Program-made: the position numbers and the translations under genes
Part shown: in pieces, positions 39,230 to 47,679 of the stretch
Position numbering within the stretch: the first letter of the stretch is position 1
Layout: the number at the start of each line of letters is the position of its first letter
The notes under the pieces: model-generated
The model's input: only the letters and a program-made list of their open reading frames with translations
Databases searched by the model: none
What the model was told of the DNA's origin: nothing
NCBI GenBank assembly: GCA_013200995.1
Contig: CP053688.1
Span: 1,054,001-1,118,000 of the forward strand
Source: Arthrobacter citreus
GTDB taxonomy: Bacteria; Bacillota; Bacilli; Bacillales; Bacillaceae_G
Length of the DNA stretch: 64,000 bases
Direction: 5' to 3'

Positions 39230-39578
39230 ATGATAAATATTGGTTTATTAATTATACGTTTGGTTCGGTGGCCATGGATTGAAAGGTACTGGTGGATGGT
39301 TTGATTCGATTGGTATGAAACCAGGAGTAACAATTGCACTTTTCGCAGGATTAGCAGAACTTGTTGGTGGAATTTTGTTTGCTTTAGGATTATTTACACC
39401 ACTTGCAGCAATTATAATTACTGGAACTATGGTCATGGCGATTATAAAAGTTCATGGGCCGAATGGGTTATGGGCAACATCTAATGGATATGAATACAAC
39501 TTATCTTTGCTTGCAGTTGCGATCGGTGTAGCTTTAATAGGTCCTGGTCAATATGCGTTAGATACATTTTTATTCTAA
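39230..39578 (+). pseudogene. Frameshifted tandem copy of mhqP (doxX)
   Basis: Second copy of the preceding gene. ATG39230 and the first ten codons are conserved. Then 50 bp are missing compared with copy 1 (codons 11-26 plus two bases, including the GHGAQKLF signature). The reading frame from the ATG runs out at a TGA after 24 codons. The 3' 99 codons stay open and nearly identical in protein sequence, and could only be translated from a TTG (39279) with no ribosome-binding site. The many silent differences between copies suggest the duplication is not very recent. Confidence 0.85.
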
Positions 39579-39634
39579 TAACTTATGAATTAAGTTTTAC
39601 ACTATAAATAAATGTGTGAAAAATATCAACAAAA

Positions 39635-39680
39635 AAATTGAGCTAATCAAGATTTATTCGATTAGCTTAATTTTTTTTAG
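39635..39680 (+). terminator. Terminator after the doxX duplication
   Basis: AAATTGAGCTAATC (39635-39648) / GATTAGCTTAATTT (39660-39673), one mismatch, then a T-run. Confidence 0.85.
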
Positions 39681-39939
39681 GCTAGACATAAAAAAGAACT
39701 TTTACTCAAAGAAAGGCAAGTACATAATTTTTTTATCGTTAACTAAAACTTTAAACAATACATAATCATTGACTATATTTGCACCATTCAAAGATCTTTT
39801 TTAAAACTAGTTTTCACGGTAATACATTATACATAAGTTTAATAAAGTACGTACAAGACAATATTCCATAATTACTTTCATGAATTAGATTGAAAAACTA
39901 TTTGTTTTAATTAGTAAATAAAAACTAGGAGGCATAAAA

Positions 39940-41316
39940 TTGGATTTTCGAATTGAAAAAGATTCAATTGGTGAGATAAAAGTTCCTGTAGATAAACTTT
40001 GGGGGGCACAAACACAGCGTAGTTTTGAAAACTTTAAAATTGGTTCAGAGAAAATGCCTATTCAATTAATTTATGCTTTAGCACTAATTAAAAAAAGTGC
40101 TGCAATTGTAAATAAAAAACTAGATAAATTAGATCATGAAAAAGCAGACGCAATCATTTTAGCTGTGGATGAGATTGTAACAGGCAAGTATGACGATCAT
40201 TTTCCACTTGTAGTTTGGCAAACTGGTAGTGGTACACAAACAAATATGAATGTAAATGAAGTAATCGCTCACCGTGGGAATCAACTCTTAGTAGAGAGAG
40301 GAAGCAATAAGCAAATTCATCCAAATGACGATGTTAATATGTCACAAAGTTCAAATGATACGTTCCCAACAGCAATGCATATTGCCAGTACTCTTTCAAT
40401 TAATAAGCAATTATTACCCGCAATAAGTTGCTTGAAAAATACACTAAATGAAAAAGTAAGTAAATTTAATAATATTATTAAAATCGGACGAACGCACTTA
40501 CAAGATGCGACACCAATAACGCTAGGTCAAGAAATAAGTGGGTGGCATCGTATGCTTGAAAAAAGTGAACAAATGATTGTAGATAGTATGAAATTTATTG
40601 TTGAGTTAGCAATTGGTGGGACAGCGGTAGGTACAGGGATCAATACACATCCAAAATTTGCTAAATTGATGGCAGAAGAAATAAGTTCATTAACTGGTTA
40701 TCAGTTTATTTCTGCTGAAAATAAATTCCAAGCTCTAACAAGTCATGATGAAATCGTTTTTACTCATGGCGCTTTAAAATCATTGGCTGCAGATTTAATG
40801 AAAATTGCGAATGATGTCCGCTGGATGGCAAGTGGACCTAGAAGTGGGATCGGTGAAATAACCATCCCATCAAACGAACCAGGAAGCTCAATCATGCCAG
40901 GAAAAGTAAATCCAACTCAATCAGAAGCACTCACTATGGTGGTAACACAAATTATAGGAAATGACATGACAATTGGCTTTGCCGCTAGTCAAGGGAACTT
41001 TGAATTGAATGTATTTAAACCCGTCATCATTTATAATTTTTTACAATCAGTTCGACTACTTTCAAACGCAATGAATTCATTTAATGATCATTGTGCAAAA
41101 GGCATCGAAGCAAATATAGAAGTGATTGAACAAAATCTCAATCGATCACTCATGCTAGTAACAGCATTAAACCCTCACATTGGTTATGAAAAGGCAGCAT
41201 CAATCGCAAAATTAGCATATAAAGAAGGTACTACACTTAAGGAAGCAGCTATAAAAACAGGTTATTTATCAGAAGAAGAGTTCGATCGAATTGTTATACC
41301 TGAAAATATGATTTAG
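39940..41316 (+). CDS. fumC: Class II fumarate hydratase
   Basis: Iron-independent fumarase (fumarate plus water to L-malate) of the TCA cycle, 458 residues, usual length about 460. Conserved blocks: [60 protein letters not shown], and the superfamily signature [15 protein letters not shown] (about residues 314-328). All catalytic regions are intact. The TTG start follows AGGAGG at 39928-39933. Monocistronic. Annotated as citG in some Bacilli. Confidence 0.93.
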   Translation: MDFRIEKDSIGEIKVPVDKLWGAQTQRSFENFKIGSEKMPIQLIYALALIKKSAAIVNKKLDKLDHEKADAIILAVDEIVTGKYDDHFPLVVWQTGSGTQTNMNVNEVIAHRGNQLLVERGSNKQIHPNDDVNMSQSSNDTFPTAMHIASTLSINKQLLPAISCLKNTLNEKVSKFNNIIKIGRTHLQDATPITLGQEISGWHRMLEKSEQMIVDSMKFIVELAIGGTAVGTGINTHPKFAKLMAEEISSLTGYQFISAENKFQALTSHDEIVFTHGALKSLAADLMKIANDVRWMASGPRSGIGEITIPSNEPGSSIMPGKVNPTQSEALTMVVTQIIGNDMTIGFAASQGNFELNVFKPVIIYNFLQSVRLLSNAMNSFNDHCAKGIEANIEVIEQNLNRSLMLVTALNPHIGYEKAASIAKLAYKEGTTLKEAAIKTGYLSEEEFDRIVIPENMI

Positions 41317-41353
41317 TCTGAAAAGTTAACAATTGTAACGGACGAATTCAATA

Positions 41354-41396
41354 GGGGCTTCCAAATTTATGTGAAGTTGGGAGCTTCTTTTTTTAG
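41354..41396 (+). terminator. Terminator after fumC
   Basis: GGGGCTTCCAA (41354-41364) pairs with TTGGGAGCTTC with three G-T pairs, then seven T residues. Confidence 0.75.
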
Positions 41397-41574
41397 CTTT
41401 TATATTGTTCATTTCATGGTCATCAGTGTCAAAAGTAAATTGGATGTTGAGAGAATAGGAACGTTCATGACATACGTTACCTCTAGTTTTCTTTATTTTT
41501 ATATACCAATTTTGTTTTTGTTATTGCTTGTTTATCAAGCCTTTAAAAAAGCCGATCGATTAGGTGGAAATTAG
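41397..41574 (+). pseudogene. Possible relic of a membrane protein
   Basis: An open frame downstream of (and starting inside) the fumC terminator encodes about 58 residues ending in a membrane helix, FYIPILFLLLLVYQAFKK, followed by ADRLGGN. This looks like the last helix and tail of a multi-spanning transporter or germination permease. No ribosome-binding site or sensible start is present. Probably a 3' fragment left by deletion, or chance. Confidence 0.25.
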
Positions 41575-41653
41575 TTTGAAATATAAAATGAATTGTTAGA
41601 GGATTTATTTAAATGTGACGAATTATTGAATTTTTACCAGAAATAGGATTAAG

Positions 41654-41705
41654 TTAACTAAAGTTAACATAAATTCACATTAAGTTCACATCTTTTAATT
41701 ATAAT
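41654..41705 (+). promoter_or_regulatory. Pho box and -10 element (PhoP-type promoter)
   Basis: Four direct hexamers: TTAACT (41654-41659), TTAACA (41664-41669), TTCACA (41674-41679) and TTCACA (41685-41690), spaced 4, 4 and 5 bp, all in phase at 10-11 bp. A TATAAT at 41700-41705 follows with no -35 box. The B. subtilis PhoP box is TT(A/T/C)ACA repeated with about 5-bp gaps upstream of the -10, so this is an excellent match. Confidence 0.75.
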
Positions 41706-41750
41706 GACATCATACTTAAATAAAAATTAAATTGAAAGAAGGCGGACTAA

Positions 41751-41876
41751 ATGGAAAACCTTAATACAAGTACAGTAGATGAGATGCAAAAAATTGAAGA
41801 GAATCTTAAAAAATATAACTGGATCTTAATATTAGTAACGGTGATTACGATTCCGTTTATCGTAAGTAACCTGTAA
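41751..41876 (+). CDS. Small membrane protein under Pho-box control (41 residues)
   Basis: ATG with AAGAAGGCGG (41737-41746) upstream and TAA at 41874. The 41-residue product has a charged N-terminal half (MENLNTSTVDEMQKIEENLK) and one C-terminal membrane helix (about 24-40, WILILVTVITIPFIV). It starts 46 bp after the TATAAT of the Pho-box promoter and its stop overlaps a hairpin terminator, so it is a complete single-gene transcription unit. I recognise no family. A role in phosphate-starvation response is inferred from the promoter. Confidence 0.75.
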   Translation: MENLNTSTVDEMQKIEENLKKYNWILILVTVITIPFIVSNL

Positions 41877-41910
41877 AAGACAAAAGTATTTATACTATGT
41901 CTTTTTTTTT
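41875..41910 (+). terminator. Terminator of the Pho-box small gene
   Basis: AAAAGACA ... TGTCTTTT with an inner AGTAT/ATACT stem, then ten T residues; it begins in the stop codon. Confidence 0.85.
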
Positions 41911-41912
41911 TA

Positions 41913-41949
41913 TTTTACTAACTCATGAAGCGCTTATGAGTTAGTAAAA
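41913..41949. promoter_or_regulatory. 37-bp near-perfect palindrome
   Basis: Arms TTTTACTAACTCAT and ATGAGTTAGTAAAA around a centre that includes the self-complementary AAGCGCTT. No T-run follows on either strand, so it may be a protein-binding site rather than a terminator. It lies 147 bp before the ROK gene. Confidence 0.5.
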
Positions 41950-42051
41950 TTCAACATTAGGAGCATATACATATAGGCTATTATCTTCGTTGTGTTTATT
42001 TAATCAGGATTCATTGTTTTAACAACATATATATGTTATATTAACGCCAAT

Positions 42052-42075
42052 ACTTATTAAATGCGTTTAATAAGT
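42052..42075. promoter_or_regulatory. ROK operator, copy 1
   Basis: Perfect palindrome: arms ACTTATTAAA and TTTAATAAGT around TGCG, 20 bp before the ROK start. The identical 24-bp site recurs before the MFS gene (43675-43698). Confidence 0.8.
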
Positions 42076-42095
42076 TACTTAAGGTGGTGATTTTA

Positions 42096-43118
42096 GTGAG
42101 TGAAATTATTCCAACTCCAAGTTCTATGAAGAAAGTGATTCTTCGTGGAATTCGTTCTACCCTTTTAAAAATAGGTAGTGCAACAAAAGTGGAACTAAGT
42201 CAAATGTTAGAAATTAGTTTCCCGACAATTAGTAAGTTTTTAGCAGAGATGGAAAAAGAAGGAGAAGTTTGTTTAGTCGGTCTGGATGATTCTAGTGGTG
42301 GAAGGCGAGCAAAAAGATATTCTTACAATCCTGAGCATATGTTAGGCTTGGTCATATTTTTAGAAAGAACAGAGACGAATTTTATTGTTTTTAATTGTGC
42401 GGGTGAAGTAAAAGAAAAAGGTAATGCGCCTAGTGCTCTATTAGAGAAAAGTTTAGATTTTTTAACTACGACGATTGAAAATATAATGACCAATTATCCA
42501 AAAATAAGTTCAATGTCAATTGGTTTGCCAGCAGCCGTTGATCATGGAAAAATATTTTATATCCCAGGATACGAGCAATTTCAAAACATTAATTTAAAAG
42601 AATATTATGAGGAGCATTTTTCGATTCCTGTCGTGGTAGAGAATGATATGAATGCCGCAGTTCTTGGTTTTTACAATTATAGAGGAATAAAAGAAAAGCA
42701 ATCACTTGTTTATTTGTATTCAGGTCAAAATGGACCAGGTGCAGGAATTATGGTAAACGGTGATGTTGTTCGAGGAAGTACTTTTTTCTCTGGAGAGGTT
42801 TCATTCGTTCCTCAATATGATGACAAAAATTTTGGGAAGGCATTAAGAAATGGAAAAAGAAATAAAACGCTAATAATAAGTCAAGATCATGAAATAGATG
42901 CAATTAGCAGGTTAATAGCCTCATTTGTTGCTATTATTAACCCTCATATTTTCATTTTTTGTATTGATGAAGTTGATAACACAATCTTAGATAAAATTAG
43001 AATTGCTAGTACAAATTACATACCTTCCGAACATCTTCCAGCACTTACGACGAGTGATTGGAAACAAGACTATTTATTTGGTCTACAAAGTCTTTGTCTT
43101 AAACTAATGATTGATTGA
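42096..43118 (+). CDS. ROK-family transcriptional repressor (XylR/NagC type)
   Basis: 340 residues from GTG42096: an N-terminal winged helix-turn-helix (about 15-75, KVELSQMLEISFPTISKFLAEM) and a ROK actin-like ATPase/sugar-sensing domain (SIGLPAAVDHGKIFYIPGYE, VVENDMNAAVLGFYNYRG). The start is chosen by AAGGTGGTG (42081-42089); an upstream GTG at 42084 overlaps that site. The usual ROK zinc-finger Cys/His cluster is not evident, which suggests a zinc-less repressor subtype. The identical palindrome before this gene and before the MFS gene indicates autoregulation and control of that transporter. The inducer is probably a sugar or derivative. Confidence 0.85.
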   Translation: MSEIIPTPSSMKKVILRGIRSTLLKIGSATKVELSQMLEISFPTISKFLAEMEKEGEVCLVGLDDSSGGRRAKRYSYNPEHMLGLVIFLERTETNFIVFNCAGEVKEKGNAPSALLEKSLDFLTTTIENIMTNYPKISSMSIGLPAAVDHGKIFYIPGYEQFQNINLKEYYEEHFSIPVVVENDMNAAVLGFYNYRGIKEKQSLVYLYSGQNGPGAGIMVNGDVVRGSTFFSGEVSFVPQYDDKNFGKALRNGKRNKTLIISQDHEIDAISRLIASFVAIINPHIFIFCIDEVDNTILDKIRIASTNYIPSEHLPALTTSDWKQDYLFGLQSLCLKLMID

Positions 43119-43255
43119 ATCATTTAATCAGGCTCTGGTTGCATTTAATTTTTTTCGCGTACATATAGCTAAAAAAACAATTAGTTTATTTTAGGTGATG
43201 ATCCTCTTTTAATACTAAGATTTAGTCATAAATAATATTTGGGAGTGAAATATAA

Positions 43256-43636
43256 ATGAAAATTGAACATATTGCGATATGGGTTCACGATTTGGAAGGT
43301 ATGAAGGACTTTTACCAGACTTATTTTAACTGTAAGTCAAACGATAAATATTATAACATCGAAAAGAAGTTCGAATCTTATTTTCTTACTTTTGAATCTG
43401 GCGCACGATTAGAGATTATGCGAAAGGATGGGATAAATAAGACGAATCACGGAAATCAATTTGGTTGGGCACATATTGCAATATCCTTAGGAAGCCAGGA
43501 GAAAGTTAATCAGATGACAAACAAGTTTAAAAATAATGGTTATACTCTTGTTGATGGTCCTCGTTTCACTGGAGATGGGTATTATGAGAGTGTAATAAAA
43601 GACCCAGAAGGTAATCTGATTGAGTTGACCGTATAA
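43256..43636 (+). CDS. VOC-family protein (glyoxalase I-like)
   Basis: Single VOC-domain protein, 126 residues, with metal-type ligands in KIEHIAIWVHDLEGM (His), RLEIMRK (Glu), WAHIAISLG (His) and DPEGNLIELTV (Glu). The full H-E-H-E set of glyoxalase I-like metal enzymes appears present. It lies between the ROK regulator and the MFS gene, both preceded by the ROK operator, so it may belong to the same regulon. Substrate unknown. Confidence 0.8.
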   Translation: MKIEHIAIWVHDLEGMKDFYQTYFNCKSNDKYYNIEKKFESYFLTFESGARLEIMRKDGINKTNHGNQFGWAHIAISLGSQEKVNQMTNKFKNNGYTLVDGPRFTGDGYYESVIKDPEGNLIELTV

Positions 43637-43674
43637 TACTAAAATGATAGAAAACGTAATGTACTTGAATGGTA

Positions 43675-43698
43675 ACTTATTAAATGCGTTTAATAAGT
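43675..43698. promoter_or_regulatory. ROK operator, copy 2 (before the MFS gene)
   Basis: Identical to the site at 42052-42075. A further half-site, TTTAATAAGTTTTTT, lies 35 bp downstream (43724-43738). Confidence 0.8.
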
Positions 43699-43786
43699 TT
43701 TTGTTCGACACTTTTTAAATATCTTTAATAAGTTTTTTGCATTATTTATTAATCTTTTAACCATTAATTTAACGAGGAGGTCATGT

Positions 43787-45022
43787 ATGCAATTTTCATT
43801 AAATGATCGTCAAATTCAATTATGGCGTGTGGCCATTTATTTTATTTTTGCATTGTCTGGATTTGCTGCAGCATCGTGGGTATCTCGAACGCCAGCAATA
43901 AGGGATGCTCTTGGAGCTACAACAGCAGAGATGGGTATAATCATATTTGGGCTTGCAGTAGGATCAATAATTGGACTCACAAGTGCTAGTTTTCTTATTG
44001 CTCAAAAGGGCGGACGTTTTGTCATGTTATTAGGTCTATCGGTAGCATCAATTGGGATCTTAATTGTCGGAATCAGTAGCTCATTATTTGCAAATAGCAT
44101 AATAATATTTTTGGGCTTAAGTGTCTTTGGTTTTGGGCAAGGAATATGCGATGTAGCGATGAATGTAGAGGGAACTGCAGTTGAGAAAGCCGCTAAAAAG
44201 TCACTTTTAACAGGTTTTCATGCCGCTTTTAGCTTAGGTACCCTTCTTGGAGCATTAATTGGATCAATCATGATTAAATCAAATATTTCTGTAGCGATTC
44301 ACATGTCAATTACTGCTGTGGTAATCGTCTTAATTACTTTTTATTTATACCGTTTTGTACCTGCTGACACTGCAAAAGAGGAAGCTAGTGGTTCAGATGA
44401 AGCAAAGAGAAGTAAAGAACATTTGGCTGTTTGGAAAGAGCGACGAACAGTTATGATCGGAATTATAGTTCTTGGAATGGCTTTTGTTGAAGGTTCAGCA
44501 AATGACTGGTTACCACTTATTATGGTTGATGGCTACAATGTTACGCCAGCTATGGGTTCGTTCGCATATGGTTTATTTGTAGGTTCTATGACTATAGGAC
44601 GTGCAGCTGGCGATAAATTACTTGACCGTTTCGGCCGCGTTATTATATTACGATCTTCAGCGCTTTTTGCAATTGCAGGACTGCTTATCGTTATATTGGG
44701 TAATAGTTACGGGGTAGCAACTGTTGGAATTGTTTTATGGGGACTTGGTGCAGCATTTGGATTTCCAGTAGGAATGTCTGCTGCAGGAGACGATCCACAT
44801 AGAGTTGCAGCAAGAGTAAGTGCGGTATCGACAGCAGGGTATTTAGCATTTTTAGTAGGACCACCATTTTTAGGGGTTATTGGGGAACAAATAGGTTTAC
44901 TACGAGCCCTAATTTTCGTCCTTATTGCTGTAACAATCTCAGGATTACTTTCTAAAGCAGCTACTCCTATAAGTAATCAAAATAAAATAGAATTAGAGAA
45001 TGTATCTAATTCAATGAAGTAG
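43787..45022 (+). CDS. MFS transporter, YbjJ/FucP-like
   Basis: Twelve-helix major facilitator, 411 residues. ASWVSRTPAIRDALGATTAEMG at the first periplasmic loop, GFGQGICDVAMNVEGTAVE, GFHAAFSLGTLLGA and FVEGSANDWLPL are features of the YbjJ-type subgroup. A long charged central loop (DTAKEEASGSDEAKRSKEH, about 197-215) separates the two halves. GAGGAGG precedes the ATG. The ROK operator 90 bp upstream points to regulation by the ROK protein and hence a sugar or sugar-derived substrate. It ends in a strong terminator. Confidence 0.85.
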   Translation: MQFSLNDRQIQLWRVAIYFIFALSGFAAASWVSRTPAIRDALGATTAEMGIIIFGLAVGSIIGLTSASFLIAQKGGRFVMLLGLSVASIGILIVGISSSLFANSIIIFLGLSVFGFGQGICDVAMNVEGTAVEKAAKKSLLTGFHAAFSLGTLLGALIGSIMIKSNISVAIHMSITAVVIVLITFYLYRFVPADTAKEEASGSDEAKRSKEHLAVWKERRTVMIGIIVLGMAFVEGSANDWLPLIMVDGYNVTPAMGSFAYGLFVGSMTIGRAAGDKLLDRFGRVIILRSSALFAIAGLLIVILGNSYGVATVGIVLWGLGAAFGFPVGMSAAGDDPHRVAARVSAVSTAGYLAFLVGPPFLGVIGEQIGLLRALIFVLIAVTISGLLSKAATPISNQNKIELENVSNSMK

Positions 45023-45084
45023 TAGTATGTGAGTACTAGCTGGTCGCTTTGAATATTTTCAAGCTTAAGATATCATGCTGTAAT

Positions 45085-45120
45085 AAAATCCTTATACGAC
45101 TTAGTCTATAAGGATTTTTT
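45085..45120 (+). terminator. Terminator after the MFS gene
   Basis: AAAATCCTTATA (45085-45096) / TATAAGGATTTT (45107-45118) with T-rich end. Confidence 0.9.
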
Positions 45121-45325
45121 GTGATCCGGCACTAGGATAAATGTTTCACCTAAAACCATGTAAACAGCAATCACTACATTCAATAGAAAAATTATTTAAC
45201 GAATATTTTCATATAAATACAGTATTTGGAGGCGTACACTTGATTAACCTTAACTGGATTTAAGATTAGATTTGAATTAGATTATAGATTTCTTACAAAT
45301 TATTTACAATTTTGAAACATTTATT

Positions 45326-45334
45326 TGCTATAAT
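45326..45334 (+). promoter_or_regulatory. Extended -10 element before the NagZ-like gene
   Basis: TGCTATAAT, an extended -10; the best -35 candidate (TTACAA, 45304-45309) is 19 bp away. The gene starts 53 bp downstream. Confidence 0.5.
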
Positions 45335-45387
45335 TTTTCCGAAGACAATATTGACATTTATACCATATTGAATTTAGGGGTGAAATT

Positions 45388-47052
45388 ATGAAAAATAGGA
45401 TTAAAAGATTATCAGTGATTGCGATTAGTAGTTTCCTATTATTATCAGGTTGTATGGTAGTTAATGCTCAAAAAAATGAAAGTACGGCTAATAATACTGG
45501 ATCTACTAAAAAGAAAAATGTAACTGTTTCAAAAACTGACCCAGTCCTTGTTGAACTAAATAAATTAACGCTTAAAGAAAAAATTGGTCAAATGATTATT
45601 GCAGGTTTTGATGGAACAACATCAAGTAATGCAGATACTCTTTTAAAAAATTATAAGTTAGGTGGCGTAATTCTATTTGGAACAAATATAAAAAGTCCAA
45701 GTCAATTAGTAAATTTAACAAATGATATAAAAACATACAATAAAAATAACAAGGTTCCTTTATTTATATCCGTCGATCAAGAAGGAGGTAGGGTAAATCG
45801 GATGCCTTCCACGGTTATTAATACACCTGCTGCTAGAACAATTGGAAATAAAAATAATGTACAATACGCTTATAACATAGGGAATATGATTTCTAAGGAA
45901 CTATCATCATTTGGTTTCAATACTGATTTTTCACCAGTATTAGATATTCAAAGTAATCCTAAAAATACAGTAATCGGAGATCGTTCTTATGGTACAAATT
46001 CAAGTACCGTTTCAAAAATGGGTGAGGGAATGATGGAAGGAATTCGAAAAGGTAACATAATTCCTGTTATTAAACATTTCCCTGGGCATGGGGATACTTC
46101 AGTTGATTCTCATTTAGAACTTCCGATCGTGAACAAAGACTTATCAAGTTTGAAGAAATTCGAGTTAGTTCCTTTCGATAATGCAATCAAAAATCATGCT
46201 GATATGCTGATGGTAGCACACATTTTAGTAAAAAAAGTAGATTCTAAATATCCAGCTTCCATGTCTAAAGCAGTGATAACGGACCTTTTACGAAAACAAT
46301 ATGGGTATAATGGAGTCGTAATAACTGATGATATGTCAATGGGAGCTATAGCAAAACACTATAACTTAAGTAATGCAGCAGTAACATCTATTAATGCCGG
46401 AAGTAATATTATTTTGATCGGACATGGTAATCAAAATGTTAAAACTATTTATAATAGCATCTATTCAGCCGTAATAAATCACAAAATATCAGAAGACACA
46501 ATTAATAAAAGTGTATATAAAATTCTATCTTTAAAACAAAAATATAAACTAAATAATAATAAAGTTCAGCCTGTTAATGTGACAAATTTAAATAACGAAA
46601 TTAAGAAAGCCAACTCTATACAGAACACAATATTAAAAAGTATTTCAACAAACGCTAAAGAAGGAAAAATAATCAATGCAGAATTTAATGTAATGAATTC
46701 AACTATTGATTCAATAAAGAATAAATGGGGTAAAGAAGACAGTAGCATATATGTCGCCGCTGCAAAAGGAACTTATAACACATATACAAAAAGAAATGTA
46801 GTAGTTGGTTATCAAAAAGGCCATCCTATATTTGAATTACGCTCTTTTGATCCACAGTTAAAGTATTTATCTATTACGAATGTAAAAAATTACTTTGGTT
46901 CACCAAGTTCAGAAGTTACTACTTCAAATAATGAAAAGATATTAACTTATTCTACTGGATCAAATAAACTTAAATTGGTTTTCCCTTTAAAGAATAAAAA
47001 TCTAATTTTAGACCATTATTCAATTTATAATCCTAAAAATGTTAAAAACTAA
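45388..47052 (+). CDS. nagZ: NagZ-like beta-N-acetylhexosaminidase lipoprotein with C-terminal DUF4309 domain
   Basis: Exported lipoprotein, 554 residues: signal peptide with lipobox LSGC (Cys22), a Ser/Thr/Lys-rich linker, then a GH3 TIM barrel (about 53-395). It carries the Gram-positive NagZ signature KHFPGHGDTSVDSH (229-242) and VITDDMSMGAI, where D314 is the expected nucleophile. The family removes N-acetylglucosamine from cell-wall muropeptides. The second domain differs from B. subtilis NagZ (YbbD): residues 434-550 match the DUF4309/YjgB type (WGKEDSSIYVAAAKGTYNTY, RNVVVGYQKG). This domain replaces the usual longer GH3 C-terminal domain, so the architecture is unusual. Own promoter and terminator. 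Confidence 0.88.
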   Translation: MKNRIKRLSVIAISSFLLLSGCMVVNAQKNESTANNTGSTKKKNVTVSKTDPVLVELNKLTLKEKIGQMIIAGFDGTTSSNADTLLKNYKLGGVILFGTNIKSPSQLVNLTNDIKTYNKNNKVPLFISVDQEGGRVNRMPSTVINTPAARTIGNKNNVQYAYNIGNMISKELSSFGFNTDFSPVLDIQSNPKNTVIGDRSYGTNSSTVSKMGEGMMEGIRKGNIIPVIKHFPGHGDTSVDSHLELPIVNKDLSSLKKFELVPFDNAIKNHADMLMVAHILVKKVDSKYPASMSKAVITDLLRKQYGYNGVVITDDMSMGAIAKHYNLSNAAVTSINAGSNIILIGHGNQNVKTIYNSIYSAVINHKISEDTINKSVYKILSLKQKYKLNNNKVQPVNVTNLNNEIKKANSIQNTILKSISTNAKEGKIINAEFNVMNSTIDSIKNKWGKEDSSIYVAAAKGTYNTYTKRNVVVGYQKGHPIFELRSFDPQLKYLSITNVKNYFGSPSSEVTTSNNEKILTYSTGSNKLKLVFPLKNKNLILDHYSIYNPKNVKN

Positions 47053-47061
47053 ATGTAAATT

Positions 47062-47100
47062 AAAAAGAGCTAATCGGCAAATATCCGACTAGCTCTTTTT
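47062..47100. terminator. Terminator after the NagZ-like gene
   Basis: AAAAAGAGCTAATCGG (47062-47077) pairs with TCCGACTAGCTCTTTTT. It overlaps the 3' end of the small minus-strand ORF and may serve both strands. Confidence 0.88.
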
Positions 47101-47163
47101 TCTGTTGATAACCAGTGATGGCAAATTATTATTTGCTGCGGCTTGTTCATTCCATTTAGTCAT
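47089..47163 (-). CDS. Very small ORF (24 residues) with a good ribosome-binding site
   Basis: On the minus strand AGAGGTGA lies five bases before ATG (47163-47161). The 24-codon frame begins MTKWNEQAAANNN, ends LVINRKKS, and stops in the terminator. It is polar with no membrane segment. The layout of ribosome-binding site, ORF and terminator argues for a real micro-gene, but no family is recognised. Confidence 0.4.
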   Translation of the reverse strand: MTKWNEQAAANNNLPSLVINRKKS

Positions 47164-47679
47164 AATATCACCTCTGGAGATTAGTATTAGAATTTGTCCA
47201 TGAATTTATTTAAACGCAAATTTTTCTTTTTTCAAAAACAACAAATTTTACGAAAACAGTGTTCCATTTAATTTAGAATTGCTCTGACACACATGTAAAG
47301 AAGTAAAAAAGCTAACATTTTTGCTAGTTATTTTTACTATACAAAGAAGTGACTAAATGAATAACCGTACAAAATTAAATAAAGATGGTAAATTTTTTCA
47401 TTACAAAATTATAAGAACAATAAAGTGAAAATGCTAAAAGTCGTAACCCCAGTGTATAGATTTATTGAAGATTATTGAGTAGCAGGCTACAGAAAAGAAT
47501 AACTGCAATTCCTGATCGAGCTTTGAGTCTACAGTTATTATTAATTTTAAAATGTTACTGTTTTGTTACCAATGTGATATTGAGTAAGAAAGCCTTATGT
47601 AATACCTTTACATGAGTACATAATTTTTTTATAGACGATTTGATTTAAATTTAATTAATGTGAAAAAGGGTGAATTGTA
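47164..47679. other. 515-bp stretch without a recognised gene
   Basis: No ORF of note. A long-loop inverted repeat, AATAACTG (47498-47505) / CAGTTATT (47532-47539), is visible, and AAGGGTG (47666-47672) at the right edge is the ribosome-binding site of the 55-residue gene. Confidence 0.4.

Larger units (their letters stand above)
38590..39578 (+). repeat. Tandem duplication containing operator and doxX/mhqP
   Basis: The stretch from the 3' end of mhqR through mhqP (about 38590-39101) is repeated at about 39131-39578. The leader from ATGTGTAATCG through the ribosome-binding site is nearly identical in both, with the operator and AGGAGG. The second copy lacks 50 bp of coding sequence. Confidence 0.9.

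Noticed and set aside
39279..39578. Second intact DoxX protein of 99 residues
   Set aside because: It is the 3' part of a frameshifted duplicate; its TTG has no ribosome-binding site and the DoxX signature is deleted.
45232..45264. Seven-codon leader ORF (TTG ATT AAC CTT AAC TGG ATT TAA) after TTTGGAGG
   Set aside because: The ribosome-binding site is good, but the ORF is minimal and lies upstream of the likely promoter of the NagZ gene; nothing else supports attenuation.
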